From positions 620,001 through 684,000 of the forward strand of contig JASCOH010000001.1 in assembly GCA_029959295.1 (NCBI GenBank): 64,000 bases of DNA, given 5' to 3'. Positions 9,750-18,520 of the stretch are shown in pieces; position 1 is the first letter of the stretch, and each line of letters begins with the position of its first letter. Below the pieces are notes generated by a model. It saw only the letters and a program-made list of their open reading frames with translations, was not told the origin of the DNA and ran no database searches. The translations under genes and the position numbers were made by a program. Origin of the DNA: Flavobacteriaceae bacterium PS02334 (GTDB lineage: Bacteria; Bacteroidota; Bacteroidia; Flavobacteriales; Flavobacteriaceae).

Positions 9750-10994
9750 TTATTTCTCAAACTCTTTTAAAGTCTTGATTATAATTGAAACGCAATCTAA
9801 AAGCTGTTCTTCATTCATTACCAAAGGCGGTGCAAAACGAATAATATTTCCGTGAGTTGGTTTTGCCAGAAGTCCGTTATCACGCAAAGACATGCAGATA
9901 TTCCAAGCGGTGTCGCTTTCTTCAGTGTCGTTAATTACAACAGCATTCAAAAGCCCTTTACCTCTTACTAAAGTTGCAATTGTACTTGTCTGGATATAAT
10001 TATCTAGTTTTTCTCTGAATATATTTCCTAAGTAAGTTGCATTTTCAGCCAGTTTTTCTTCTTGCACAACTTCTAAAGCAGCAATTGCAACTGCCGCCGC
10101 AATTGGATTCCCTCCAAAAGTTGAACCATGTTGTCCTGGCTTTATTACATTCATAATAGAATCATTTGCCAAAACTGCCGAAACTGGATAAGCCCCGCCA
10201 GACAAAGCTTTTCCAAGAATTAGAATATCTGGCTGTACATTTTCATGGTGGACTGCCAATAATTTTCCAGTTCTTGCGATTCCGGTTTGCACTTCGTCAG
10301 CAATAAAAAGAACGTCATGTTTTTCGCATAATTCTTTTGCTTTCGCCAAATATCCTTCTGAAGGAACGTAAACTCCTGCTTCTCCCTGAATGGGTTCTAC
10401 TAAAAATCCTGCAACATTTTTTTGAGTTTTCAAGACATTTTCTAAAGCTTCTAAATCATCATAAGCAATGCTGATAAAACCAGCCGTGTAAGGACCAAAG
10501 TTCTTGCGGGCATTTTCATCATTTGAAAAAGAAATGATCGTAGTCGTTCTTCCGTGGAAATTTCCGTCACAAACAATAATCTGTGCTTCATTTTCTGGGA
10601 TTCCGTTTTTTTCATAAGCCCATTTTCTGCAAAGCTTGATTGCCGTTTCAACGGCTTCAGCTCCGGTATTCATCGGAAGCACTTTGTCAAACCCAAAATA
10701 TTTAGTTACGAATTCTTCGTATTTTCCTAATTTATCATTGTAAAAAGCCCTTGAGGTAAGCGTCAAAGTCTGCGCTTGCTCCATCATTGCTCCAATAATT
10801 TTCGGATGGCAATGCCCTTGATTTACAGCAGAATAAGCGGAAAGAAAATCGTAGTATTTTTTTCCGTCGGTGTCCCAAACATAAACGCCTTCGCCTTTAC
10901 TCAAGACTACAGGAAGCGGATGGTAATTGTGTGCGCCAAATTTATCTTCTAAAGAAATGGCTTCAGAAGCATTGTTTTTTTCTAAAACTGACAT
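9750..10994 (-). CDS. rocD: Ornithine--oxo-acid aminotransferase
   Basis: Cytosolic class-III PLP aminotransferase converting ornithine and 2-oxoglutarate to glutamate semialdehyde and glutamate. At 414 residues it is full length. Visible sites: [14 protein letters not shown] (PLP phosphate region), Asp233 in FIADEVQTG, and the PLP lysine Lys262 in [28 protein letters not shown] is the late conserved motif. No arginine-degradation neighbours are in the window, so it is a stand-alone gene. It has its own promoter at 11064-11092. Confidence 0.95.
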   Translation of the reverse strand: MSVLEKNNASEAISLEDKFGAHNYHPLPVVLSKGEGVYVWDTDGKKYYDFLSAYSAVNQGHCHPKIIGAMMEQAQTLTLTSRAFYNDKLGKYEEFVTKYFGFDKVLPMNTGAEAVETAIKLCRKWAYEKNGIPENEAQIIVCDGNFHGRTTTIISFSNDENARKNFGPYTAGFISIAYDDLEALENVLKTQKNVAGFLVEPIQGEAGVYVPSEGYLAKAKELCEKHDVLFIADEVQTGIARTGKLLAVHHENVQPDILILGKALSGGAYPVSAVLANDSIMNVIKPGQHGSTFGGNPIAAAVAIAALEVVQEEKLAENATYLGNIFREKLDNYIQTSTIATLVRGKGLLNAVVINDTEESDTAWNICMSLRDNGLLAKPTHGNIIRFAPPLVMNEEQLLDCVSIIIKTLKEFEK

Positions 10995-11063
10995 TGTGAA
11001 AGTATTTTAATTCTTCAAAAATCAATTCCTTCTTGTGGAGAGAAATCATCCATATCGCTTTTG

Positions 11064-11092
11064 CAAAATTAAGGAATCTTATTTGATTTTCA
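11064..11092 (-). promoter_or_regulatory. rocD promoter
   Basis: Minus-strand TTG, 18-nt spacer, TAATTTTG: both Bacteroidota promoter elements at good spacing, about 70 nt before the rocD ATG. Confidence 0.6.
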
Positions 11093-11113
11093 ATCGTTAT
11101 CGTAAATGTTATG

Positions 11114-11143
11114 AAACACAGATTTCACAGATTATCACAGATT
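11114..11143. repeat. Dispersed 'cacagatt' repeat, copy A
   Basis: 30-nt segment with three tandem-like units of ACAGATT. It is identical over all 30 nt to 37633-37662. It lies between rocD and the OsmC gene. Confidence 0.8.
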
Positions 11144-11198
11144 ATTTTACTTGAAAAATTAAAATTTGATTGTTTGAATTTGTGGCTTATAAAATCGT

Positions 11199-11242
11199 AA
11201 ATCCCATTTCTCCAACTGACTTTTCAGATGCAAAAATGGGAT
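11199..11242. repeat. Inverted repeat downstream of the OsmC gene
   Basis: Arms AATCCCATTT and AAATGGGATT around a loop of about 24 nt, just after the OsmC stop. It could act as a weak terminator, but the following T run is poor. Confidence 0.45.
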
Positions 11243-11266
11243 TCTTGTATTTTAAAAACGCTTAGT

Positions 11267-11683
11267 TTATGCTAAAACCAAAGTTGCGCTTGAAGTGATT
11301 CTTGTGTTCAATAATTTTGAAATCGGACAAGTCGTTTCTGCTTTTGTCACTAATTCTTGAAATTTGTCTGTCGTAATATCATCGACTCTTGCCACAACTG
11401 AAAGGTGCGAACCGACAACGCTTCCGTCTTGAAAATCGACGTCGCATTTGGTTTCGATTGAAGCCACTGTAAATCCGTTTTCGTTTAAGTAAGCGGTCAA
11501 TTGCATTGTGAAACATCCTGCATGAGCGGCAGCAATTAATTCCTCTGGATTAGTTCCGTTTCCTTGCTCAAATCTTGTTTTAAACGAATATTGGGTGTTG
11601 CTTAAAACGTTGCTGTCTGTTGATATTTTTCCGTTTCCTTCTTTTAGTGAGCCTTCCCAGACTGCTTTTGCGCCTCTTTTCAT
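11267..11683 (-). CDS. OsmC-type peroxiredoxin (organic hydroperoxide reductase)
   Basis: Thiol peroxidase that reduces organic hydroperoxides. With the ATG at 11683 it is 138 residues, starting MKRGAKAVWEGSLKEG as typical OsmC proteins do; an upstream TTG at 11710 would add nine residues but is less likely in this phylum. The two catalytic cysteines are Cys57 (AAAHAGCFTMQL) and Cys119 (TTCPISKLL). NPEELIAAAHAGC is the family signature. It is monocistronic and divergent from rlmD. Confidence 0.92.
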   Translation of the reverse strand: MKRGAKAVWEGSLKEGNGKISTDSNVLSNTQYSFKTRFEQGNGTNPEELIAAAHAGCFTMQLTAYLNENGFTVASIETKCDVDFQDGSVVGSHLSVVARVDDITTDKFQELVTKAETTCPISKLLNTRITSSATLVLA

Positions 11684-11774
11684 AATTATTTTTTTTGGTT
11701 GTTTGTTCAATAAAATTACGAAAAGGAACTGCTAGTTAAAATGTTTTTGGAGAAACTTTAACAGAAATGCGGTT

Positions 11775-11847
11775 TGTCATTCCGACGAAGGAGAAATCTC
11801 TGTGACGTGAGCAAATTATGGAGATTCCTCCTTCGTCGGAATGACAA
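11775..11847. repeat. Large inverted repeat, arms 27 bp
   Basis: Left arm begins TTGTCATTCCGACGAAGGAG; the right arm (11821-11847) is its reverse complement with one mismatch; loop 20 nt. It lies between the divergent OsmC and rlmD genes. Arms of this sequence are familiar as dispersed intergenic repeats in flavobacterial genomes. Confidence 0.9.
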
Positions 11848-11924
11848 GATTATGATAGATTTGCGTCCAAAAAATTGAAAAGAAAAAATTTCTTAATTTC
11901 AATTCAAAAAACCGAACAATCGCT

Positions 11925-11932
11925 TATTTTTG
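11925..11932 (+). promoter_or_regulatory. -7 box of rlmD, probably leaderless
   Basis: TATTTTTG ends only 4 nt before the rlmD ATG (11937), so transcription should begin at or very near the start codon. Confidence 0.5.
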
Positions 11933-11936
11933 CCGT

Positions 11937-13349
11937 ATGGGAAGAAAGATTACAGATAAGGTTATTTTTGAGAATGTAAAAGTGCTTGATGCAGGCGCTA
12001 AAGGGGTTTCAGTGGCAAAAGCGCCAGACGGAAAAGTGATTTTCATTCCGAATGTTGTGCCTGGAGATGTGGTTGATGTGCAGACTTTTAAGAAGAGAAA
12101 AGCCTATTATGAAGGAAAAGCGATCAATTTTCACGAATTTTCTGAAGATAGAATTGAGCCGGTCTGTCAGCATTTTGGTGCTTGTGGCGGTTGCAAATGG
12201 CAAAATATGACCTATGAAAAGCAGTTGTTTTATAAAAATAACGAAGTTTTCAATCACTTAAAACGTATTGGAAAAATTGAATTGCCTGAATTCGAACCGA
12301 TTTTAGGCTCTGAAAAGAAATTTTTCTATAGAAATAAAATGGAATTTTCGTTTTCAAATGCGCGTTGGCTGACGGAAAAAGAATTGGCGAGCGACGAAGA
12401 ATTTGAAAATAAAAATGCGCTTGGTTTCCATATTCCTAAAATGTGGGACAAGATTCTTAATATCGAGAAATGTTTCTTGCAGGAAGATCCTTCGAATGCT
12501 ATTAGAAACTCGATTCGCGATTATGCAAACGAACATAATCTGCCGTTTTTTAATCCGAGAAATCACGAAGGTTTGTTGCGAACATTTATGATTCGTACAG
12601 CTTCGACCGGTGAAATTATGGTTTTGATTCAGTTTTTTGAAGAAAATAAAGAACAAAGAGAAGGCTTACTGGATTTTCTATATCAGAAATTTCCGAATAT
12701 CATTTCTTTGCAATATGTGATAAATGGGAAGCAGAATGACACGATTTATGACCAAGATGTGATTCTATATAAAGGCAGGGATTATATTTTGGAAGAAATG
12801 GAAGGCTTGAAATTCAGCATCAATGCGAAGTCTTTTTACCAGACAAATTCAGATCAAGCTTATGAATTATATAAAATTACTAGAGAATTTGCAGGTTTGA
12901 CAGGCAACGAACTAGTTTATGATTTATATACAGGAACCGGAACTATCGCTCAATTCGTCTCAAAACAAGCTCGAAAAGTGATTGGTGTGGAAGCCGTTCC
13001 TGAAGCGATTGCAGATGCTAAAGAAAATGCAAAACGTAATAACATTACCAATTGCGAGTTCTTCGTGGGTGACATGAAAGTAGTTTTCAACGAAGCATTT
13101 ATTGCACAGCATGGCAAGCCAGACGTGATTATTACTGATCCTCCGAGAGATGGAATGCATAAAGACGTGATTCAGCAGATTTTAAATATTGCTCCTGAAA
13201 GAATTGTTTATGTAAGTTGCAGTTCTGCAACTCAGGCGCGCGACTTGGCTTTGATGGATGAATTTTATAAAGTTTCGAGAGTTCGCCCGGTTGATATGTT
13301 TCCACAGACGCATCACGTTGAAAATGTTGTACTTTTGGAAAAAAGATAA
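11937..13349 (+). CDS. rlmD: 23S rRNA (uracil-5-)-methyltransferase RlmD
   Basis: SAM-dependent enzyme that makes 5-methyluridine in 23S rRNA (RumA family). Of 470 residues, the N-terminus is a TRAM domain (about 1-65). The [4Fe-4S] cysteines follow as C-x5-C-x2-C (CQHFGACGGCKW) with a fourth in NIEKCFLQ. The SAM site is YDLYTGTGTIAQFVS; the catalytic motif is VYVSCSSATQARDL with nucleophile Cys428, preceded by ITDPPRDG. It is the first gene of a three-gene plus-strand run. Confidence 0.94.
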   Translation: MGRKITDKVIFENVKVLDAGAKGVSVAKAPDGKVIFIPNVVPGDVVDVQTFKKRKAYYEGKAINFHEFSEDRIEPVCQHFGACGGCKWQNMTYEKQLFYKNNEVFNHLKRIGKIELPEFEPILGSEKKFFYRNKMEFSFSNARWLTEKELASDEEFENKNALGFHIPKMWDKILNIEKCFLQEDPSNAIRNSIRDYANEHNLPFFNPRNHEGLLRTFMIRTASTGEIMVLIQFFEENKEQREGLLDFLYQKFPNIISLQYVINGKQNDTIYDQDVILYKGRDYILEEMEGLKFSINAKSFYQTNSDQAYELYKITREFAGLTGNELVYDLYTGTGTIAQFVSKQARKVIGVEAVPEAIADAKENAKRNNITNCEFFVGDMKVVFNEAFIAQHGKPDVIITDPPRDGMHKDVIQQILNIAPERIVYVSCSSATQARDLALMDEFYKVSRVRPVDMFPQTHHVENVVLLEKR

Positions 13350-13352
13350 TTG

Positions 13353-13886
13353 ATGAAGAAATTTCTGAATATATTAATTGTTGTGATTGCTTTCAGCTTT
13401 TCGGGTTGCGAAAAAGACGACATCTGCGCCAGCACTACTGCCACTACTCCAAGGCTTGTGGTAGATTTTTATGACAAAGACAATCCTGATGCGCGCAAAA
13501 GCTTAAGCAATTTAAAAGCTGTTGCAACTGGCGAAACTGAAGGAGTTGTTTTTAACGAATCAGCTTTGCCAACTTCAGTGACAAAATATTATGCGACCGG
13601 AAACAGCATTTCATTGCCTTTGCGGTTGAATGCTGAAACCACAGAATATGCATTGACTCTATATGCGGATGATACACAATTGACCAATACTGATACTATT
13701 TCATTTAATTACACGACACGCCAAATTTATGTTTCTAGAGCCTGTGGCTACAAAACAAATTTCCGCTTAAACGTAGAAGATGCCATTTCACGTCCAAATG
13801 ACGGAAGCGAATGGATCAATAATGTAACCATCCAAACAACTAACATCGAATCTGAAAATGAAACACACATTAAAATTTATTTTTAA
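13353..13886 (+). CDS. DUF6452 family lipoprotein
   Basis: 177-residue exported lipoprotein (lipobox SFSGC, then EKDDICASTTATTPRLVVDF). The start is the ATG at 13353; the TTG just before it overlaps the rlmD stop. I place it in DUF6452 from the CEKDDIC...TPRLVV.FYD pattern; function unknown. It begins 3 nt after the rlmD stop, and its 3' end overlaps the next gene by 29 bp, so all three genes are transcriptionally and probably translationally coupled. Confidence 0.82.
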   Translation: MKKFLNILIVVIAFSFSGCEKDDICASTTATTPRLVVDFYDKDNPDARKSLSNLKAVATGETEGVVFNESALPTSVTKYYATGNSISLPLRLNAETTEYALTLYADDTQLTNTDTISFNYTTRQIYVSRACGYKTNFRLNVEDAISRPNDGSEWINNVTIQTTNIESENETHIKIYF

Positions 13887-14604
13887 TTTAGCTTTAGTGC
13901 TGGTTTCATTAGCTGCTGGCGCGCAAGACAAAAAAAAGGACAGCATTATTCCGAGAACAGAGAGATACGGACTTAGAGTTGGTACTGATTTGTATAAAAT
14001 TGCCCGATCATTTTATGATGATGATTACAAAGGCTTTGAAATTACTGCAGATTATCGCTATTCAAAGAAAATCTATATCGCTGGAGAAATCGGAAATGAA
14101 AATAAAACTACTGACGAACCGCAATTAAATTTTACCACAAAAGGAACTTATTTCCGAATTGGAGCCGATTACAACCTGTATGAAAATTGGCTCAATATGG
14201 AAAATATGATTACGATTGGAGCGCGATATGGTGTCAGCTCTTTTTCTCAAGAATTGAATAACTATAGCATTTACAATCCTAATCCTTATTTCACTGACTA
14301 CAATACTCTGGTTACTGACTCTAGAAAATTCGACGGACTTTCAGCGCATTGGCTTGAAATTGTCGCCGGCGTAAAAGCAGAACTTTTCAATAATTTATTC
14401 TTAGGATTTACGCTTCGCCTAAATTATTTGGTTGCCAATAAAGAACCTAATGACTTTGAAAACCTATATATTCCAGGTTTTAACAGAACTTATGACGGAA
14501 AATTTGGCGTAGGATTTAATTATACGCTGAGTTATTTTATTCCGCTTTACAAGAAAAAGAATTTGCCTGTAGTTGAGGAAGGGAAAGAAAAGCCTAAGAA
14601 GTAA
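13858..14604 (+). CDS. DUF6048 family outer-membrane beta-barrel-like protein
   Basis: 248 residues with an N-terminal signal peptide ending near AAGAQD, then alternating aromatic strands (YGLRVGTDLYKIARSF, YFRIGADYNLYENWLNM, LFLGFTLRLNYLVANKE) typical of a small outer-membrane barrel, and a charged Lys-rich tail. It belongs to DUF6048 and is paired with DUF6452 by a 29-bp overlap. The role is unknown; the pairing suggests a lipoprotein/barrel complex. Confidence 0.82.
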   Translation: MKHTLKFIFNLALVLVSLAAGAQDKKKDSIIPRTERYGLRVGTDLYKIARSFYDDDYKGFEITADYRYSKKIYIAGEIGNENKTTDEPQLNFTTKGTYFRIGADYNLYENWLNMENMITIGARYGVSSFSQELNNYSIYNPNPYFTDYNTLVTDSRKFDGLSAHWLEIVAGVKAELFNNLFLGFTLRLNYLVANKEPNDFENLYIPGFNRTYDGKFGVGFNYTLSYFIPLYKKKNLPVVEEGKEKPKK

Positions 14605-15312
14605 TCAAGATTCGAAATTTACTCCGATTCCTTTGTGACATCCATCTTTTAAATCAATATCTGAAAACCAGACGTAAGGTTCTAGGCTTCTAATTGATTT
14701 AGAGAAAAATATATGGTCGATATTGTCTTTGATGTTTTCGGTAGTTCTTTCAAAACCATATTTTTCAGTTACAGATTTCAATACTTCCCTGCTATTTATT
14801 TGTGCCAATTGTCGCATTTCGCTTGAATCAAAAGAAGTATTAAAATCTCCAGCTAAAATCAAAGAATTATTTTCTTTAGCCAGATTATCAACATCATTTA
14901 TAAAATCAAGCAGTTCTTTTTTGGCAATTTCCTTTTGATATTTGATTCCCCAAGTACAAATTATAGTTCCATAAATGGTAATTTCTTTATCATTTATCTT
15001 GAACGAATGGCAGACACTTGTCAAGCCGTCAGAAGTTTTATTTTTTTTGATTGAAGGTATTTTACTATAAATTGAAGTTCTTATAGCTTGCTTACCGTTC
15101 AGATATTTTTTATAATCTAAATATTCAAAAGTTTCTTGCAAAGGAATTTTATCAGAATGGTAAGCAAAATATTTTTCAGAGATTTCAATTTCCTCTAAAT
15201 TCTCAGTTACAACCAGAAAATCAAAATCTTGTACATTTATTTCTTCAAGAATATGTTTTTTCGTATCCAATGATTTTTTAAACCAATCGATATTGATTGT
15301 ACCGATTTTCAT
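14605..15312 (-). CDS. Endonuclease/exonuclease/phosphatase (EEP) family protein
   Basis: 235 residues with the EEP fold motifs: MKIGTINIDWF (first metal strand), ILAGDFNTSFDSSEM (catalytic Asp/Asn) and DNIDHIFFSKSI (catalytic Asp/His). There is no signal peptide, so it is probably cytosolic. Substrate (nucleic acid or phosphoester) cannot be told. Its stop is directly adjacent to the stop of the convergent DUF6048 gene, with no intergenic base. Confidence 0.85.
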   Translation of the reverse strand: MKIGTINIDWFKKSLDTKKHILEEINVQDFDFLVVTENLEEIEISEKYFAYHSDKIPLQETFEYLDYKKYLNGKQAIRTSIYSKIPSIKKNKTSDGLTSVCHSFKINDKEITIYGTIICTWGIKYQKEIAKKELLDFINDVDNLAKENNSLILAGDFNTSFDSSEMRQLAQINSREVLKSVTEKYGFERTTENIKDNIDHIFFSKSIRSLEPYVWFSDIDLKDGCHKGIGVNFES

Positions 15313-15315
15313 GTA

Positions 15316-15549
15316 TTATTTAATCTGCTTGATTCCTTTCATGAAAATCCAGCTCATAAAAAGCTTTTCTCCATCGTTGGATTTTACAGCTTGAAATTTT
15401 GGGGAAAGAATTGTCCCGATAATAAAAGCGGTCAATGGAATCCAGAATCCTGTCAAATTTGTATAAGCATCAATCAGAAATCGAAATCCGATAAATAATA
15501 CGGCAAAACTTAATAATTGGTATATAAATGCTTGTGTTTTTAAGCTCAT
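15316..15549 (-). CDS. Small two-helix membrane protein
   Basis: 77 residues with two hydrophobic segments (FIYQLLSFAVLFIGFRFLI and FWIPLTAFIIGTILSP) and a cytosolic-looking tail ending KGIKQIK. No family recognised. It lies 3 bp upstream of the EEP gene and 22 bp downstream of the THUMP methyltransferase, in the same orientation, so it is likely part of that operon. Confidence 0.72.
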   Translation of the reverse strand: MSLKTQAFIYQLLSFAVLFIGFRFLIDAYTNLTGFWIPLTAFIIGTILSPKFQAVKSNDGEKLFMSWIFMKGIKQIK

Positions 15550-15571
15550 AATTTAATTTTTATATATTTAA

Positions 15572-16738
15572 TTACTCTTCTGTTCTATCTTGAAATTTAG
15601 TTCTTTTGCTTCCTTCATACATTTCATATTTTACCAATCTGGCTTCCAAACTTCCATTAAAAAGCTTAATTTTTCTGGAAGGTTTTAGCCCGACGAATTT
15701 CAAAGCTTCTAAATTTGCAGTAATAAACCAAGCATTTGTTCCTGGATAGCTTTGCTTTAAAGTATCACCAATATCTTTGTAAAAACGTTCCATTTCAATA
15801 TCTAAACGCTCACCATAAGGCGGATTGAAAACCATGTGCAACGGACCTTGAGTCATTTTCTCCGTATCAAAAAAGTTCTTTTCGGCAATAGTCACATATT
15901 CATCAAGATTCGCATTTTTGATATTATCTTTTGCTTTTAAAACCGCGGAAGGCGCTTTGTCATACCCTTGAATCGTATAATGAAACTCCTTAATTTTCTT
16001 CATCAGAGAATCTACAATTTGGTCAAACAACTCATTGTCCCAATCGTTCCATTTTTCAAAAGCAAATTCCTTTCTGTTCAAATTTGCCGGAATATTGCAC
16101 GCAATCATTGCCGCTTCCGCCAAAATTGTTCCCGAACCGCACATCGGATCTATAAAATGTCCTTGGCCTTCCCAACCTGAAAGCAAAAGCATTCCGGCTG
16201 CCAAAACTTCATTTATCGGAGCAATATTCGTCGCCGTTCTATATCCTCTTTGGTGCAAAGAATTCCCTGAAGTATCCAAAGCCACTGAAACTTGATCCTT
16301 GTCAATGTGAATATTAATTCTCACATCTGGATAATCTTTGTCAACGCTTGGCCTTGCTCCTGTTCTGTTTCTAAATTGATCTACAATCGCATCTTTTGAT
16401 TTTTGGGAAACAAATTGCGAGTGCTTGAAATAATCAGAATGAACCGTCGTGTCAATCACAAAAGTCATATTTGCATTCAAATATTTTGACCAATCGATTC
16501 CTGAAATACCTTTGTACAATCCCAATTCATTATTAGCTCGGAAATAATAAATCGGTTTTAAGATTTTCAAAGCTGTACGAAGCGAAAGATTTGCCTTGTA
16601 CATAAAACCTTTGTCTCCAGCAAAACTTACCATTCTAACGCCTTGCTCCACATCTTGGGCCCCTAAAATTTGCAATTCTTTTGCTAATATTTCTTCAAAG
16701 CCAAAGAAAGTCTTGGCTATCATTTTAAAATTTTCCAT
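15572..16738 (-). CDS. THUMP-domain rRNA methyltransferase (RlmL-type)
   Basis: 388-residue SAM-dependent guanine-N2 methyltransferase related to the RlmL half of E. coli RlmKL. The start is the ATG giving MENFKMIAKTFFGFEEILA; a GTG 18 codons upstream is possible but untypical. THUMP domain (about 1-160), then the methyltransferase with FIDPMCGSGTILAEAAMIA (SAM loop) and catalytic VFNPPYGER. The RlmK half is absent, as is usual outside Gammaproteobacteria. Divergent from the next gene by 104 bp. Confidence 0.9.
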   Translation of the reverse strand: MENFKMIAKTFFGFEEILAKELQILGAQDVEQGVRMVSFAGDKGFMYKANLSLRTALKILKPIYYFRANNELGLYKGISGIDWSKYLNANMTFVIDTTVHSDYFKHSQFVSQKSKDAIVDQFRNRTGARPSVDKDYPDVRINIHIDKDQVSVALDTSGNSLHQRGYRTATNIAPINEVLAAGMLLLSGWEGQGHFIDPMCGSGTILAEAAMIACNIPANLNRKEFAFEKWNDWDNELFDQIVDSLMKKIKEFHYTIQGYDKAPSAVLKAKDNIKNANLDEYVTIAEKNFFDTEKMTQGPLHMVFNPPYGERLDIEMERFYKDIGDTLKQSYPGTNAWFITANLEALKFVGLKPSRKIKLFNGSLEARLVKYEMYEGSKRTKFQDRTEE

Positions 16739-16792
16739 AAAATCGATATGATTCGCAATGATGCAACATAATTGCGTTTTAAATTCTGGCAC

Positions 16793-16825
16793 TTGCCTAT
16801 TTTCTGCAAAAATACACTAAATTTG
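16793..16825 (+). promoter_or_regulatory. Promoter of the 243-aa methyltransferase gene
   Basis: TTG, 22-nt spacer, TAAATTTG, ending 17 nt before the ATG at 16843. It overlaps the upstream region of the divergent THUMP gene. Confidence 0.5.
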
Positions 16826-16842
16826 TGGCTTAAATAAATACG

Positions 16843-17574
16843 ATGCAAAAAGAAAAAAATACTTGGTTCGCCTCTTGGTTCGATACTCCTTATTACCACA
16901 TTCTTTACAAAGATCGAGATTATGCCGAAGCGCAAGTGTTTATGGACAACATAACGCAATATCTGAACCTTCCCGATGAGGCAAAAATACTTGATCTGGC
17001 GTGTGGAAAAGGCCGTCATTCTGTATATTTAAACCAATTGGGGTATGATGTAACCGGAGCAGATTTGTCAGAAAACAGCATTGCTGAAGCTTCAAAATTT
17101 GCCAATGAAAAATTGCATTTTGAAGTACATGATATGCGAATTCCATTTGAGCAGAAATTTGATACCATTTTCAATCTTTTTACAAGTTTTGGCTATTTTG
17201 AAAATGACGAAGATAATTCGACTACGCTAAAAGCAATTCAAGAAAGCCTTTCTGAATATGGTTTTGCCGTAATTGACTTCATGAACGTGCAACATGTGAT
17301 TGAGAATCTAGTTCCAGAAGAAGTAAAAAAAGTTGATAATATCGATTTCCACATAAAAAGATACCATAAAGACAACCATATCTACAAAGAAATTGACTTT
17401 GAAGACAAAGGAGAAAAGTTTCATTTTGTAGAAAAAGTACAAGCTTTGACCTTGCAAAATTTCGAAGAAATGATGGAAGAAGCAGGAATTTATCTTTTAG
17501 ATACTTTCGGAGATTACAAGCTAAAAAAGTTCTTCAAAAACGAAAGCGAAAGACTGATAATGGTTTTCAAATAA
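16843..17574 (+). CDS. Class I SAM-dependent methyltransferase
   Basis: 243 residues. The SAM-binding loop is ILDLACGKGRHSVYLNQLGY (about 47-66), followed by the acidic residue in VTGADLSENS and a TIFNLFTSFGYF motif IV region. The fold is of the Methyltransf_25/11 type; the acceptor substrate is unknown. It is 18 bp upstream of the ZIP transporter gene on the same strand, so the two are probably co-transcribed. Confidence 0.88.
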   Translation: MQKEKNTWFASWFDTPYYHILYKDRDYAEAQVFMDNITQYLNLPDEAKILDLACGKGRHSVYLNQLGYDVTGADLSENSIAEASKFANEKLHFEVHDMRIPFEQKFDTIFNLFTSFGYFENDEDNSTTLKAIQESLSEYGFAVIDFMNVQHVIENLVPEEVKKVDNIDFHIKRYHKDNHIYKEIDFEDKGEKFHFVEKVQALTLQNFEEMMEEAGIYLLDTFGDYKLKKFFKNESERLIMVFK

Positions 17575-17592
17575 TCAAATAGTGCTACTAAA

Positions 17593-18306
17593 ATGGACAA
17601 CATTTTAACTTATATTCTTCCCTTAATTTCGGTTTTGATTGGCTATGCCGTGGCTTTATTTTTAAAACCTACGAAGAAAAACAACCTGAAACTTTTGATG
17701 GCTTTCAGTGGTTCTTTTTTGCTTTCAATAACTGTAATGCACCTTTTGCCCGAAGTTTATGAAGCCGAAATGCATCACGGTCATGAACATGAACACGCAC
17801 ATTCAAACGCAGTCGGGATTTTTATCATGCTCGGAATTTTATTCCAAATCATACTAGAATTTTTCTCAAAAGGCGCCGAACACGGTCACGTTCATGGCCA
17901 CGATGAAATGCACAAGATGCCTTGGCTTTTATTCATAAGTCTTTGTATTCATGCACTTTTAGAAGGCTTTCCAGTAAGCCATCACAATGATTTGGCTTTG
18001 GGAATTGCGATTCACCACTTGCCAATTGCCATCATTTTGACTTCCTTTTTTGTCAATGCAAAGCTCAATAAAACTGCTATTTTTCTTTTTATGGTTGCTT
18101 TTGCATTTATGACGCCTCTTGGAACAATTACTTCAGAATATTTACCGTTTTTATCAGAATATTATACACAAATAACAGCAGTTGTTATCGGGATTTTGTT
18201 TCATATTTCTTCGACAATTATTTTTGAAAGTAGTGAAGGACACAAATTTAATTTGGCAAAATTATCGATGATTGCTATCGGAATTGTTGCGGCTTATTTT
18301 ATTTAG
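17593..18306 (+). CDS. ZIP family divalent metal transporter
   Basis: Inner-membrane zinc (or iron/manganese) importer, 237 residues with about eight hydrophobic helices. Two histidine-rich loops (HHGHEHEHAHSNA and HGHVHGHDEMH) are typical metal-sensing or delivery loops. The central conserved helices hold the metal site: ALLEGFPVSHHNDLALGIAI followed by HHLPIAIIL. No Zur/Fur-like box could be identified upstream. Downstream lies the structured repeat at 18351. Confidence 0.92.
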   Translation: MDNILTYILPLISVLIGYAVALFLKPTKKNNLKLLMAFSGSFLLSITVMHLLPEVYEAEMHHGHEHEHAHSNAVGIFIMLGILFQIILEFFSKGAEHGHVHGHDEMHKMPWLLFISLCIHALLEGFPVSHHNDLALGIAIHHLPIAIILTSFFVNAKLNKTAIFLFMVAFAFMTPLGTITSEYLPFLSEYYTQITAVVIGILFHISSTIIFESSEGHKFNLAKLSMIAIGIVAAYFI

Positions 18307-18350
18307 CATTTGGACGTAACCTCACAAAAAAGCCTATTGGCATTTTTCTG

Positions 18351-18420
18351 GGGTCGGGCTTTTCACTCCCAATCTTTTATTTTTTAAAGAAAAAAAATAA
18401 AAGGATTTCCGCTACAAATG
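18351..18420 (-). repeat. Degenerate copy of the structured intergenic element (copy 3)
   Basis: A hairpin of AATCTTTTATTTTTT (18371-18385) with its near-complement at 18392-18407, bordered by TCGGGCTTTTCAC and GGATTTCCGCTACAAAT. Border words and order match, in reverse orientation, the better-preserved elements at 32105 and 45773. It is antisense to both flanking genes. Confidence 0.55.
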
Positions 18421-18489
18421 AAATTCACTGAACTTCAAAAACATATTAAAAATGTGAAGTAATCTCCCACGCGAACGACCGAAACTTTG

Positions 18490-18497
18490 TAACTTTG
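18490..18497 (+). promoter_or_regulatory. -7 box of murQ
   Basis: TAACTTTG, 23 nt before the murQ ATG. Confidence 0.5.
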
Positions 18498-18520
18498 AAA
18501 AATCACTTTCAATTTTAAAA

